This document shows positions 20,519-30,994 of a stretch of DNA of 64,000 nt, piece by piece. How positions within the stretch are numbered: the first letter of the stretch is position 1; each line of letters opens with the position of its first letter. The DNA comes from Oxalobacteraceae bacterium. GTDB lineage: Bacteria > Pseudomonadota > Gammaproteobacteria > Burkholderiales > Burkholderiaceae_D. The stretch lies in contig JAIXXZ010000074.1 of the NCBI GenBank assembly GCA_027490465.1, forward strand, positions 1 to 64,000, given 5' to 3'. The position numbers were made by a program, and so were the translations under genes. The notes under the pieces are model-generated. The model was not told where the DNA came from. It worked only from the letters and a program-made list of their open reading frames with translations, and did no database searches.

Positions 20519-22870
20519 GAAGATCTCGCTCTGAGGCTCATCCTCTTTTTTCTCGGTCGATCCATCGCCGTCACCCGAAGGCGCAAGCCCAATCGAGTTT
20601 ACCCCGCTACCATCAGCAAATTCGGTGTACACGTAGTCGCCAGCGTAGGTGGTAACACCATCAGGCATCGCGCGTTCCTGTACGGATAATCCTTTCAGCG
20701 CTTTTTGCATATAGCTGATCCAGATCGGAAGGGCCAGACCGCCCCCCGTTTCGCGGCTACCGAGATTTTTTGGTTTGTCAAAACCGATCCATGCTACCCC
20801 GACCAGTTTTGGGTGATAGCCTGCAAACCAGGCGTCAATGGAATCATTCGTGGTACCTGTCTTGCCGGCGATATCGGGACGCTTCAGTGCCAAGGCGCGC
20901 ATGGCAGTGCCGTGTTTAACCACATCTTTAAGCATGCTGTCGATCAGGTAAGCGTTACGTGCATCGATGACCCGCAGGTTTTCATCGCCAGCTCGCTCGG
21001 GGGTGACCTGAAACAGCGTACGGCCACTGTTATCGGTAATCTTGGATATCAGATAGGGATTAATTTTGTAGCCACCATTGGCAAACACCGCATAAGCACC
21101 AGCCATTTGCAGCGGCGTAACCGCCCCGGCACCGAGAGCCATGGTCAGATACGGTGGATTTTTATCGCGATCAAACCCAAAGCGGGTCACGTATTCTTGT
21201 GCGTAATTGACACCGATCCGATCCAGGATTCGAATCGACACCATGTTTTTGGAGCGCGTGAGGCCTTTGCGCATGGATAATGGGCCGTCATATTTGCCAT
21301 CAGCGTTCTTGGGCTCCCAAGCTTGCGAACCGGTTTTGCCGGCATCGAATACGATGGGTGCGTCATTGATCATGGTGGCCGGGGACAGACCTTTTTCCAG
21401 CGATGCCGAATAGATGAATGGCTTGAAGGTCGAACCGGGCTGGCGCCAAGCTTGGGTCGCATGATTGAATTTTGTACGGCTGAAATCAAAGCCACCGACC
21501 AGCGACTTGATGCGACCATCTTCAGAGCTGATGGATACAAAAGCCGACTCAACCTCAGGCAGTTGAATGATGGACCAGCCCGAGCCTTCCTGCATCACGC
21601 GTATGATCGCACCGCGTCGTATGCGTTTGTTGGCTGGCATTTTGTCGGTCAGTGCCGCTGCGGCAGCACCGAGTTCGGTGTTGGTAATGCTTATTTCCTC
21701 GCCGGATGCCAGCAATGCCTTGACGCTCTTGGAGGTGGCTGACAATACCACCGCGGCAATGATGCCATCGCTATCGGGGTGCTCGGCGAGCTCGGATTCT
21801 ATGGCGGCCTCTGCTTCGGATTTGTTGGCCGGAATATCCATATAGCCTTCCGGACCGCGATAAGGCTGCCGTTTTTCATACTCGAGAACACCACGACGCA
21901 GCGCCAGATAAGCAGCATCCTGATCGGCTTTGGTAATCGTGGTAAAGACATTCAGTCCACGCGTGTAGGCATCCTCCCGGAATTGGTCATAGACCATTTG
22001 TCGCGCCATTTCCGATACGTATTCGGCATGAATGCCGAAGTCCGTGCTGTCCATTTTGATTCGGAGTTCTTCATCGCGCGCTCGTTCATACTGGGCGGTG
22101 GTGATGTAGCCCAGGTCATGCATGCGTTGCAAAATGTACTGCTGACGCGCTTTGGCCCGTTTAGGATTGACCACTGGATTATTGGCTGAGGGTGCCTTCG
22201 GAAGCCCGGCAAGCATGGCCGCTTCTGCAACGGTAATCTGATTGAGTTTCTTGCCAAAATAAATCTGAGCTGCGGAGGCAAAGCCATAAGCCCGCTGTCC
22301 GAGATAAATCTGATTCATGTACAGCTCGAGAATCTGGTCTTTCGTCAGTGTCTTTTCTATTTTCCATGCGAGCAGTACTTCATAGAGCTTGCGCTTGACG
22401 GTCTGTTCACTGGACAAAAAGAAATTACGCGCCACCTGCTGCGTGATGGTCGAGGCACCCTGGCGGCTGCCACTGAACGTGTTGTTAATCATCGCGCGCA
22501 AAATTCCCCAGTAATCAACACCACCGTGCTCATAAAAACGATCATCTTCGATCGCCAGCACGGCTTGCTTCATTACTGGGGGAATATCTTTGTAACGCAC
22601 GAGACTGCGTCTTTCTTCGCCGAACTCTCCGATCAGTACGTTGTCTGCAGAAAAAACACGCAACGGCATTTTGGGTTGATAGGTGGCCAGCGCATCAATG
22701 TCCGGCAAGCTGGGGTAAGCCATCATGAGGATGAAGCCCGCCAGCAGCACGCCGATCAAAAAAAGGCCTCCAATTGTGGTCAACAGGGCCAGCGCCATTT
22801 TGAGTGGTGCCGGCAGGATGTAAGGGCGCTCGCCCTTGGGTGCATCCCCGTTCGGAGTGGATGGATTCAT
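20516..22870 (-). CDS. mrcA: Penicillin-binding protein 1A
   Basis: 784 aa; transglycosylase EDDRFYEHGGVDYWGILRA...GASTITQQVARN; transpeptidase PGSTFKPF and AGKTGTTNDSIDAWF. Confidence 0.95.
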   Translation of the reverse strand: MNPSTPNGDAPKGERPYILPAPLKMALALLTTIGGLFLIGVLLAGFILMMAYPSLPDIDALATYQPKMPLRVFSADNVLIGEFGEERRSLVRYKDIPPVMKQAVLAIEDDRFYEHGGVDYWGILRAMINNTFSGSRQGASTITQQVARNFFLSSEQTVKRKLYEVLLAWKIEKTLTKDQILELYMNQIYLGQRAYGFASAAQIYFGKKLNQITVAEAAMLAGLPKAPSANNPVVNPKRAKARQQYILQRMHDLGYITTAQYERARDEELRIKMDSTDFGIHAEYVSEMARQMVYDQFREDAYTRGLNVFTTITKADQDAAYLALRRGVLEYEKRQPYRGPEGYMDIPANKSEAEAAIESELAEHPDSDGIIAAVVLSATSKSVKALLASGEEISITNTELGAAAAALTDKMPANKRIRRGAIIRVMQEGSGWSIIQLPEVESAFVSISSEDGRIKSLVGGFDFSRTKFNHATQAWRQPGSTFKPFIYSASLEKGLSPATMINDAPIVFDAGKTGSQAWEPKNADGKYDGPLSMRKGLTRSKNMVSIRILDRIGVNYAQEYVTRFGFDRDKNPPYLTMALGAGAVTPLQMAGAYAVFANGGYKINPYLISKITDNSGRTLFQVTPERAGDENLRVIDARNAYLIDSMLKDVVKHGTAMRALALKRPDIAGKTGTTNDSIDAWFAGYHPKLVGVAWIGFDKPKNLGSRETGGGLALPIWISYMQKALKGLSVQERAMPDGVTTYAGDYVYTEFADGSGVNSIGLAPSGDGDGSTEKKEDEPQSEIF

Positions 22871-23000
22871 TCGGGAAGAGATGAGAGAGGCATGAAAGCC
22901 GTGGACAGACCAATTATAACGGTTGCCCTGCGGCGCCGAGCTTGCTCAGACCAAGGCTTGCTGTGTTCAGTGCCTTTGGCGCCCTGATTTGCGTCGGTAT

Positions 23001-23032
23001 TTGACAACGTCAAGCCCAAGCAGCTTTACATT
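23001..23032 (+). promoter_or_regulatory. Candidate sigma70-type promoter upstream of pilM
   Basis: TTGACA at 23001-23006 with weak -10-like tttaca/tacatt about 18-20 bp downstream. Confidence 0.3.
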
Positions 23033-23104
23033 CTGAAAAGGCACTTGTTAGCATCCGCGTCAAATTTTAAAAATGGCAACATCTCTTGCGCGGAGTGTCT
23101 ACGA

Positions 23105-24103
23105 ATGTTTTCTGTGAGGTCATGGTTTCGTCGGCATCACACACCCTTACTGGGCGTCGACGTCAGTCCGGCCGGCATACGCATCATGGAACTTGTTCGT
23201 GAGGGGAAAAGTTTCCGGGCGACACATTACGCCCGGGAGCCTGTGCCATCGGGTGCCTTGCGTGACGGCAGCTTTTCTCAGATGGAGCTTCTCACCGAAT
23301 CATTGCGCCGAGCACTCAAGCGTAGTGGAACGCGCTTGAGAACGGCGGCCATGGCATTGCCTTCCAGTGCGGTCATCAAAAAAATGCTGACGCTGCCTGC
23401 CAGCATGTATGACGAGGAAATGAAAATTCAGGTCGAGACGGAGGCGAGTCAGACGTTGCCATTCTCGCTCGACGAAATCAGCCTTGATTTCGTCACGCTA
23501 GGCCCTTCGGTAACGCATGATGACTATGTCGATGTGATGTTGGTAGCTGCGCGCAAGGAGCGGATTGATGAAAGACTCGCGCTGGCTGATGCAGTCGGCT
23601 TGCGCCCGCTGGTGATCGATGTCGAATCTCAGGTCATGACGGCATCACTGGCGCTACTCAATTCAGAACGGGAAGCGCATCAGGACCAGCCGGTCGCGTT
23701 GCTGCAGCTCTGTAGCGAAGCGAGTCATTGCTACGTCATGCTCAATGGCCTGGTGATTTTTGAGCGTGAAATGGGTCTTTCCTTGCCTCGATACGATCAG
23801 GAAAAATCGCGCGCTGCGATGGAGTCGATCAGGGAAGCGATATGCCAGGAACTCACACGCGCTTTGCAACTTTTCTCGACATCGACACAGCACACCAGCG
23901 TTGCACATATCTACATTGCCGGCAGTATTCATGCATTGGGCACTGATCTTGCCGCATTCGTGGAGCGGCGCGTGGGCGTGCCCAGCTCGTTGCCGGATCC
24001 ATTTGCAGACATGCATATGCCATCAATGGATATTCAGCTGCGTGAAGATGCGCCGGCATGTCTGGTTGCCTGTGGTCTTGCGCTGCGGAGTTTTTCAAGA
24101 TGA
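23105..24103 (+). CDS. pilM: Type IV pilus assembly protein PilM
   Basis: MFSVRSWFRRHHTPLLGVDVSPAGIRIMEL ATPase-like fold; start of pilMNOPQ. Confidence 0.93.
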   Translation: MFSVRSWFRRHHTPLLGVDVSPAGIRIMELVREGKSFRATHYAREPVPSGALRDGSFSQMELLTESLRRALKRSGTRLRTAAMALPSSAVIKKMLTLPASMYDEEMKIQVETEASQTLPFSLDEISLDFVTLGPSVTHDDYVDVMLVAARKERIDERLALADAVGLRPLVIDVESQVMTASLALLNSEREAHQDQPVALLQLCSEASHCYVMLNGLVIFEREMGLSLPRYDQEKSRAAMESIREAICQELTRALQLFSTSTQHTSVAHIYIAGSIHALGTDLAAFVERRVGVPSSLPDPFADMHMPSMDIQLREDAPACLVACGLALRSFSR

Positions 24104-24666
24104 CCGCTTTCAATCTACTCCCCTGGCGCGAAGCGCAGCGCCGTGAGCGAAAGCGATTGTTTAATGGCCTCCTGATTTTGTCAGCACTATGCGGGCTGAT
24201 GGTGGTTCTGATTGTCAGCGCGGTGAATGCCGCACAACTGTCAACGCAGCAGAGCCGCAACACCTTGCTTCAGTCTGAAAACAGGGCTCTCGATCACCGC
24301 TTACGAGAAATCAAAGGACTGCGCCAGGATATCGCTGCCCTCAAGGCCAGACAACATGCGGTCGAAAGCCTGCAATCCGATCGAACCCGCCCAGTGCATT
24401 TACTGGATGAGCTAGCCACGCGGGTGCCCTCGGGTGTCGCGCTCAAGTCAATGAAACAAACAGACCATCTCATCCTGACAGGACTAGCGCAATCGAATGC
24501 GCGCGTTTCCGAATTGCTGCGCAATCTGTCCCAGTCATCTGTTTGGCTTGGAAAAGCAGAGCTTCTCGAGATCAAGGCGGCCAGCCTTGGTCAGGGAAAA
24601 GAAGCGAGGAAAGTCTATGAATTCAATGTGAACATTGCGGCCTCGCCGGGAGCTATTCCGCCATGA
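24100..24666 (+). CDS. pilN: Type IV pilus assembly protein PilN
   Basis: MTAFNLLPWREAQRRERKRLF, single TM, coiled coil; operon order. Confidence 0.93.
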   Translation: MTAFNLLPWREAQRRERKRLFNGLLILSALCGLMVVLIVSAVNAAQLSTQQSRNTLLQSENRALDHRLREIKGLRQDIAALKARQHAVESLQSDRTRPVHLLDELATRVPSGVALKSMKQTDHLILTGLAQSNARVSELLRNLSQSSVWLGKAELLEIKAASLGQGKEARKVYEFNVNIAASPGAIPP

Positions 24667-25334
24667 TGTCAATTCAGCGTGGCACTGCGCTTAACTGGCA
24701 GCTTGTTGCTAATCAGTTTCAGGGCTTGCAAGGGCGACATCCGGGTACCTGGCCTATCGTTCCCCGACTGTTGTGCGCACTTGGCGTGTCGTTATTGGTC
24801 ATCATGGCAGGGGGGTGGCTGGTGTGGACGGCGCAATGGGAAGAGCTGGCTTCGGGTCAGGCTGAGGAGGTGCGTCAGAAACAGGACTTCGCTGAAAAAG
24901 TCCGCCAGGCGGGACATCTCGATATCTTGCGTCAGCAAAAGGCACAAGTGCAGTCGCAAGTCGAAAAATTGGAACAGCAACTGCCTGGCAAGTCCGAGAT
25001 GGATGCCTTGCTGTCTGAAATCAATCAGGCAGGTATCAACCGAGGCCTGCAGTTCGAGCTCTTCAAACCGGGTCAGGTCAGATTGCATGACTTCTATGCA
25101 GAGCTGCCCATAGAAATCAAACTCACCGGCAATTACCATGCGCTGGCTGGTTTCACGAGTGATATCGCCAATCTGCAGCGCATCGTCACACTCGACAGAA
25201 TCGCCATCACTCAGTTACGCGAGGGGGTGCAAAGCTTCGAAGGCGTGATTCATACGTTTCGCTACCTCGACAAGGATGAGGTGGCAGCCCAGAAGAAGGC
25301 GGCCGAAGAGAGTAAGAAGCGGGGGAATAAATGA
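24663..25334 (+). CDS. pilO: Type IV pilus assembly protein PilO
   Basis: TM plus coiled coil, LEQQLPGKSEMDALLSEINQAGINRGLQFELFKPG. Confidence 0.93.
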   Translation: MMSIQRGTALNWQLVANQFQGLQGRHPGTWPIVPRLLCALGVSLLVIMAGGWLVWTAQWEELASGQAEEVRQKQDFAEKVRQAGHLDILRQQKAQVQSQVEKLEQQLPGKSEMDALLSEINQAGINRGLQFELFKPGQVRLHDFYAELPIEIKLTGNYHALAGFTSDIANLQRIVTLDRIAITQLREGVQSFEGVIHTFRYLDKDEVAAQKKAAEESKKRGNK

Positions 25335-25897
25335 AACGCCTGCGGTACCCTTGCCGCCGTTCGCGCACCTGCGCGTCGCGCATTTTGGCAAAAATGCTTG
25401 GTGCGAGCATCGTTCTTCTGAGTGGCTGTAGCGGAGCACCTGAAGATGATTTGCGCGTCTGGATGAGCGAGACCAGGCGGCAGTCGCATCCGGTGCCGGT
25501 TGACTTGCCACCGCGTCCAGCTATCGAGGAATTTCAGTATGAAGCCTCCGGCCGATTGGACCCCTTCGATCTCACCAAAATTTCTGCCTCCCTCAGTGCC
25601 GAGTTCAACGCAACTGGCTTGCAACCGGATACGCGTCGTGCACGGGAGCCGCTGGAGTCCTTTCCGCTGGATAGCCTGCGGCTGGTCGGAAATATACGCC
25701 GTCAGGGACAGGTGGTGGCGCTGGTTGAAGCAGACAAAGTCATTCATCAGGTGCATCTGGGTAGCCACCTCGGACCTGATATGGGCAAGGTCATAGCGAT
25801 TGGCGACGGCGCCATCGACATCGAGGAAATGGTGCAGGACGCTGGCAATACCTGGGCCAAGCGACGCGCGCGACTGGTCTTGCAGGAGAAACGTTGA
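25331..25897 (+). CDS. pilP: Type IV pilus assembly lipoprotein PilP
   Basis: Lipobox LLSGCSG; RRAREPLESFPLDSLRLVGNIRRQGQVVALVEADKVIHQVHLGSHLGPDMGKV. Confidence 0.93.
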   Translation: MKRLRYPCRRSRTCASRILAKMLGASIVLLSGCSGAPEDDLRVWMSETRRQSHPVPVDLPPRPAIEEFQYEASGRLDPFDLTKISASLSAEFNATGLQPDTRRAREPLESFPLDSLRLVGNIRRQGQVVALVEADKVIHQVHLGSHLGPDMGKVIAIGDGAIDIEEMVQDAGNTWAKRRARLVLQEKR

Positions 25898-28017
25898 TGA
25901 AAGCAGTGACGTTGGACGCAGGGCGCTGGTTCATGGTCTGCATCATCTTTGCGATCATGGCTGCGAATGCACGGGCGGAGCTCAATGCGATTACAGGTAT
26001 CGAAGCCACCCATAACGGATCAGTAGTGACATTGCGTATTCCTATGCGTCAGACACCTGCTGTACTGCCGGGCAGCTTTTCTACTGCCTCTCCACCGAGA
26101 ATCGTGCTCGATTTTCCGGACACGCTGAATGCTACTGGGCAGACACGCCGAGTATTCGATACGGGTGAACTTCGTTACGCAGATCTTGTACAGGCAGCAG
26201 GACGTACGCGCATTGTGCTCAATCTCAAGCGTGCGCAGCAGTACAGCATGCGCGTGACAGGACAGACGCTGACGGTGACCCTGGCAGACGAGAAAATCGG
26301 CACAGCCCAAAGCGTCCGTGCTGCAAATCTTGTGACGGAAAAGAACGCGATTGTCGATATGGATTTTCGACGAGGCGATGGTGATGCCGGACGCATTATC
26401 ATTGATCTGGCAAAAACACAGTCATCCATCGACGTACGCCGTCAGGGTCAGTCACTGATCGTCGATTTCGTGAAAACCAGTTTACCCGAACTACTTCGGC
26501 GCAAACTGGATGTGGCCGATTTTGGTACGCCGGTGCAATTCATCACCACGCGTGCCGATGGTGACACGGTGCGCATGCTGATTGAACCGCGTGGCCAATG
26601 GGAGCATCTGGCCTGGCAGACTGATCGACGACTGGTACTCGAAGTGCGAGCGGTCAAACCAGAAGACGGTAAAACCACGACAAGCAATCGTGGCTATCGG
26701 GGTGACAAGCTGTCGATGAATTTTCAAAACATCGAGGTGCGTGCATTGCTGCAGGTGATTGCGGACTTCACCGGACTCAATGTTGTCGCCAGCGACAGCG
26801 TGAGCGGCAATCTCACACTTCGATTGAAGGACGTGCCTTGGGATCAGGCGCTGGACATTGTGATGCAGGCGCGGGGGCTGGATATGCGTCGTAACGGCAA
26901 TGTGCTCTGGATCGCACCCAAGGATGAATTATTGACCAAGGAAAGGCTGGAGCTGGAGCAGCGCGCACAGATATCCGAGCTCGAGCCTTTAATCACCGAG
27001 ACCTTTCAGCTGAATTATCAAAAAGCCGATGCCTTTCGTCAGGTCTTCGGGCTTGATGGTCAGGCCGGGCGCGGCAGTATTTTGTCGCGTCGCGGCAGTG
27101 CATCCGCCGAGCCGCGCACCAATAAATTGTTTGTTACCGACACGCCCAGCCGTCTGGAGGAAGTACGCAAGCTGATACAACTCACCGATATACCCACGCG
27201 TCAGGTCATGATCGAAGCTCGTATCGTCGAGGCAGATGACACGTTCAGCAAAAGTCTGGGCGTAAAACTGGGCTTTGCCGATCTTCGTGGTGGACGCGGT
27301 GCAACGCCTGGCATTAATCTGCCCGGCGCCGGTCGGCTGGCGGTGACCGGAAATTATCTCGGCGTGGGCGAGCAGACTCTGCAAGCGGCGGTGACCCAAC
27401 AGTCCTTTATCCCGAACACGCAATTGATTAACTTGCCTGCCGCGTCAATCAATGGCGCATCGCCGGCGAGTATGGGGATCAGTCTGTTCTCGGCCAATGC
27501 CAATCGTTTCCTGAACCTTGAACTATCGGCACTGGAAGCTGATGGGAAAGGAAAAATCATTTCCAGCCCACGCGTTGTCACCGCCGATCAGCAGCCGGCG
27601 CTGATTGAGCAGGGCGAAGAAATTCCTTTTCAACAGGCGACCAGTAGCGGCGCGACATCGATTCAGTTCAAAAAAGCGAACCTCAAACTGGAGGTCACAC
27701 CTCAGATTACGCCAGACGGCAATGTGATTCTGGTGGTCGATGTCGCCAAAGATTCCCGTGGTGTTGCCGTGGGCTCCAGCTTCGCCATCAACACCAAGCA
27801 CGTTAAAACCAATGTGCAGGTCGAGAATGGCGGTACGGTGGTCCTGGGCGGGATTTTTACCCAAACCGAGATTGATAGTGAGCTCAAGGTGCCGGTCCTG
27901 GGGGATATTCCGGTGTTGGGTCGCCTGTTCCGCAGCACGCGTCGTACACGGGATCAGACCGAGCTGCTGATCTTCATTACGCCCCGCATCGTGACGGATT
28001 CGCCCATCGTGCGCTGA
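25894..28017 (+). CDS. pilQ: Type IV pilus secretin PilQ
   Basis: AMIN-type N-terminus, secretin domain ...VPVLGDIPVLGRLFRSTRRTRDQTELLIFITPRIV. Confidence 0.96.
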   Translation: MMKAVTLDAGRWFMVCIIFAIMAANARAELNAITGIEATHNGSVVTLRIPMRQTPAVLPGSFSTASPPRIVLDFPDTLNATGQTRRVFDTGELRYADLVQAAGRTRIVLNLKRAQQYSMRVTGQTLTVTLADEKIGTAQSVRAANLVTEKNAIVDMDFRRGDGDAGRIIIDLAKTQSSIDVRRQGQSLIVDFVKTSLPELLRRKLDVADFGTPVQFITTRADGDTVRMLIEPRGQWEHLAWQTDRRLVLEVRAVKPEDGKTTTSNRGYRGDKLSMNFQNIEVRALLQVIADFTGLNVVASDSVSGNLTLRLKDVPWDQALDIVMQARGLDMRRNGNVLWIAPKDELLTKERLELEQRAQISELEPLITETFQLNYQKADAFRQVFGLDGQAGRGSILSRRGSASAEPRTNKLFVTDTPSRLEEVRKLIQLTDIPTRQVMIEARIVEADDTFSKSLGVKLGFADLRGGRGATPGINLPGAGRLAVTGNYLGVGEQTLQAAVTQQSFIPNTQLINLPAASINGASPASMGISLFSANANRFLNLELSALEADGKGKIISSPRVVTADQQPALIEQGEEIPFQQATSSGATSIQFKKANLKLEVTPQITPDGNVILVVDVAKDSRGVAVGSSFAINTKHVKTNVQVENGGTVVLGGIFTQTEIDSELKVPVLGDIPVLGRLFRSTRRTRDQTELLIFITPRIVTDSPIVR

Positions 28018-28095
28018 CCCGGACTGGCTGGGATTGGCCCCGTCCTCAGTGGGCGGATGCGATAAACTGTCGCCTTTCCGGGGAAATACGCCCGA

Positions 28096-28704
28096 TTGGC
28101 GGCAATGATGCAGAACTCGACAAACAATATCTTTCTGGTTGGCCTGATGGGCTCGGGCAAGACCACGATAGGACGCTCGCTGGCCAAAAAACTCAATTTG
28201 CGTTTTGTCGATGCCGATCAGGAAATCGAAACACGAACAGGCGCGTCCATTCCACTCATATTTGAAATCGAAGGCGAAGCCAGTTTTCGCCAGCGCGAGG
28301 CAGATGTCATACGTGATCTCACTGCGCAGCAGGGGATTGTGCTGGCCACGGGTGGGGGCGCAGTACTGAATGAAACCAGCCGGCAGCTGCTGCGTGAGCG
28401 TGGGACAGTGATTTATCTGCGCGCATCCGTGGCCAGCATTCTTCAGCGCACCAGCCATGACAAAAATCGTCCGCTGCTCCAAACGGCCGATCCGAGAGCA
28501 AAGATAGAAGCATTGTCGCGTGAGCGTGCGCCGCTGTATCAGGAAGTCGCGCACATCATCATTGAAACCGGAAGGCCGAACGTCCATTCCGTTGTTCACA
28601 ACATTCTGACGCAACTACAGAGCAATACCAAGAGCACGCCGGTTGACAGTGAATCATCAACCAACGCCGACAACCGCGAAGCCGAATCCGATTCCCTGCC
28701 ATGA
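28096..28704 (+). CDS. aroK: Shikimate kinase
   Basis: [33 protein letters not shown]. Confidence 0.94.
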   Translation: MAAMMQNSTNNIFLVGLMGSGKTTIGRSLAKKLNLRFVDADQEIETRTGASIPLIFEIEGEASFRQREADVIRDLTAQQGIVLATGGGAVLNETSRQLLRERGTVIYLRASVASILQRTSHDKNRPLLQTADPRAKIEALSRERAPLYQEVAHIIIETGRPNVHSVVHNILTQLQSNTKSTPVDSESSTNADNREAESDSLP

Positions 28705-29807
28705 CATCAACCCACTCTGTTTTTGCAGATCTCACCGTATCGCTCGGAGAGCGCAGCTATCCCATCATCATCGGCCGCCATTTGCTGGGGCAGACAGATT
28801 TCGCCCATCACATCCCCGGCAAGCGGGTGGCTATCGTCACCAATACCATCGTCGCACCCTTGTATCTTCAGCAATTGATCGACACGCTTGAGGCTGCTGG
28901 CAAACATTGTCTGGCTATCGTGCTGCCCGATGGAGAAGAAGAAAAAAATGTCGACAATCTGATGCGTATTTTTGATGCGCTGCTTGAGAATAAATGTGAT
29001 CGCAAGACCACCATGGTGGCCTTGGGTGGTGGGGTGATTGGCGATATGACGGGGTTTGCTGCGGCGACCTATATGCGCGGTGTGCCCTTCGTTCAAATTC
29101 CCACAACGCTGCTCGCGCAAGTGGATTCTTCGGTTGGTGGCAAGACAGCGATCAATCATCCGCTGGGTAAAAACATGATTGGTGCGTTCTATCAACCGCA
29201 ATCAGTGCTGGCGGATACGGCCACCTTGTCGACATTGCCGCAACGCGAACTCTCAGCCGGACTGGCTGAAGTCATCAAGCACGGCGCCATTATCGATGCT
29301 GAATTTTTCAGCTGGCTGGAAGCTCACATGGCGCAGTTGATGGCGCGCGATGATGCGGCGCTGGCGCACGTGATTCAGCGTTCCTGTGAAATCAAAGCAG
29401 ATGTCGTGCGACAGGATGAGCGAGAATCAGGGCTGCGTGCCATTCTGAATTTTGGGCACACGTTCGGGCATGCGATTGAGGCGGGAATGGGATACGGTGA
29501 GTGGCTGCATGGCGAGGCCGTGGGTTGTGGCATGGTGATGGCAGCGGATTTATCGCATCGACTGGGTTATTTGTCAGCGCAAGACAAGTCACGCATTACC
29601 GCACTCGTGAAAGCCGCTGGTCTGCCTGTCGTGGCGCCGGATCTGGGTACTGAGCGCTGGCTGGAGTTGATGGAGGTCGACAAGAAAAACGAGGGTGGCG
29701 AGATTAAATTCATTCTGCTCAAGCCACTCGGTCAGGCCATCATCACGGGCGTACCCAACGATATGCTGAAGGCAACTCTCGCTGCCTGCATCGGGCAAAA
29801 ATCATGA
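28701..29807 (+). CDS. aroB: 3-dehydroquinate synthase
   Basis: [61 protein letters not shown]. Confidence 0.97.
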   Translation: MTSTHSVFADLTVSLGERSYPIIIGRHLLGQTDFAHHIPGKRVAIVTNTIVAPLYLQQLIDTLEAAGKHCLAIVLPDGEEEKNVDNLMRIFDALLENKCDRKTTMVALGGGVIGDMTGFAAATYMRGVPFVQIPTTLLAQVDSSVGGKTAINHPLGKNMIGAFYQPQSVLADTATLSTLPQRELSAGLAEVIKHGAIIDAEFFSWLEAHMAQLMARDDAALAHVIQRSCEIKADVVRQDERESGLRAILNFGHTFGHAIEAGMGYGEWLHGEAVGCGMVMAADLSHRLGYLSAQDKSRITALVKAAGLPVVAPDLGTERWLELMEVDKKNEGGEIKFILLKPLGQAIITGVPNDMLKATLAACIGQKS

Positions 29808-30946
29808 TGACTGATTTTGAAGCGCATCTTGCTCCGTATGCTGCCCGTTCGACTGTTTCTCGCGGGCGACATTTTGCCGAGAGTGCTTCTGATACACGCA
29901 GTGAATTTCAGCGTGATCGCGACCGCATCATTCATTGCACGGCGTTTCGTCGCCTTGAGTACAAGACGCAGGTCTTCGTTAATCATGAAGGTGACCTGTT
30001 TCGCACACGGCTGACGCATAGCATCGAGGTCGCGCAAATTGCCCGCTCGCTCGCTCGCAATCTGCAACTCAACGAAGATCTCGTCGAGGCGATCTCGCTG
30101 GCGCATGATTTAGGGCACACGCCCTTTGGTCACGCCGGACAGGATGCCCTGAACGCTTGCATGAAAACGTATGGCGGCTTCGAGCACAACCTCCAAAGTC
30201 TGCGCGTGATCGACAAGCTGGAGCAGCGTTATGGCGCGTTTGATGGCCTTAATCTGATGTTCGAAACGCGCGAGGGTGTGCTCAAGCACTGCTCACTGCC
30301 CAATGCGGAGCAGTTAGGGGAGGTGGGTCGCCGCTTCATCGAGCGCAAGCAACCCAGCCTCGAAGCGCAGCTGGCCAATCTGGCCGATGAGATTGCGTAC
30401 AACAACCATGACATTGATGACGGTCTTCGTTCGGGCTTGCTGACCACGGCGCAGCTCGATGAAGTCACCCTCTATGCGCGCTACTGGTCGCTGGTGCAGA
30501 AAGAGTTTCCGGGCATTCAGGGACGACGTGCCATCAACGAAACAGTTCGTCGCATGATTAACGCACTGGTCGTTGATCTGATCGAAACCTCGCGCGCCCA
30601 GATACGCGACGCGGGTGTGAAGTCGATTGATGATGTACGCAACTCGCCCGCGCTGATTTCGTTCTCTGACACCATGAAACAGGAAGCCCAGGCACTCAAA
30701 CGCTTCCTGAGAGCGAATCTTTATCAGCACTATGTGGTCAATCGCATGACCAGCAAGGCCCGACGTATCGTCACCGACTTGTTCACTATTTTTCTCGACG
30801 GCCCGCAGCTGATGCCGCCCGATTATCAGACGAACGGCGGGAATATAGACGAGCAGGCGCGCAAGGTCGCGGACTACATCGCAGGCATGACGGATCGCTA
30901 TGCGATGCGCGAGTACCGTCGCTTGTTTGCCGTCGACGAAATCTGA
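29804..30946 (+). CDS. dgt: dGTP triphosphohydrolase (HD domain)
   Basis: [19 protein letters not shown]...[22 protein letters not shown]. Confidence 0.94.
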   Translation: MMTDFEAHLAPYAARSTVSRGRHFAESASDTRSEFQRDRDRIIHCTAFRRLEYKTQVFVNHEGDLFRTRLTHSIEVAQIARSLARNLQLNEDLVEAISLAHDLGHTPFGHAGQDALNACMKTYGGFEHNLQSLRVIDKLEQRYGAFDGLNLMFETREGVLKHCSLPNAEQLGEVGRRFIERKQPSLEAQLANLADEIAYNNHDIDDGLRSGLLTTAQLDEVTLYARYWSLVQKEFPGIQGRRAINETVRRMINALVVDLIETSRAQIRDAGVKSIDDVRNSPALISFSDTMKQEAQALKRFLRANLYQHYVVNRMTSKARRIVTDLFTIFLDGPQLMPPDYQTNGGNIDEQARKVADYIAGMTDRYAMREYRRLFAVDEI

Positions 30947-30960
30947 TCAGGCCATCGTCT

Positions 30961-30993
30961 GAAACGCTGATTTCAGCATTGGCTCAGCGTTTC
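30961..30993. terminator. Perfect inverted repeat between convergent dgt and enoyl-CoA hydratase gene; possible bidirectional terminator
   Basis: GAAACGCTGA (30961-30970) and TCAGCGTTTC (30984-30993), 13-nt loop. Confidence 0.5.
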
Positions 30994-30994
30994 C

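Noticed and set aside
20516-28017. mrcA divergent from pilMNOPQ followed by aroKB as a novel cluster
   Set aside because: Canonical proteobacterial arrangement.
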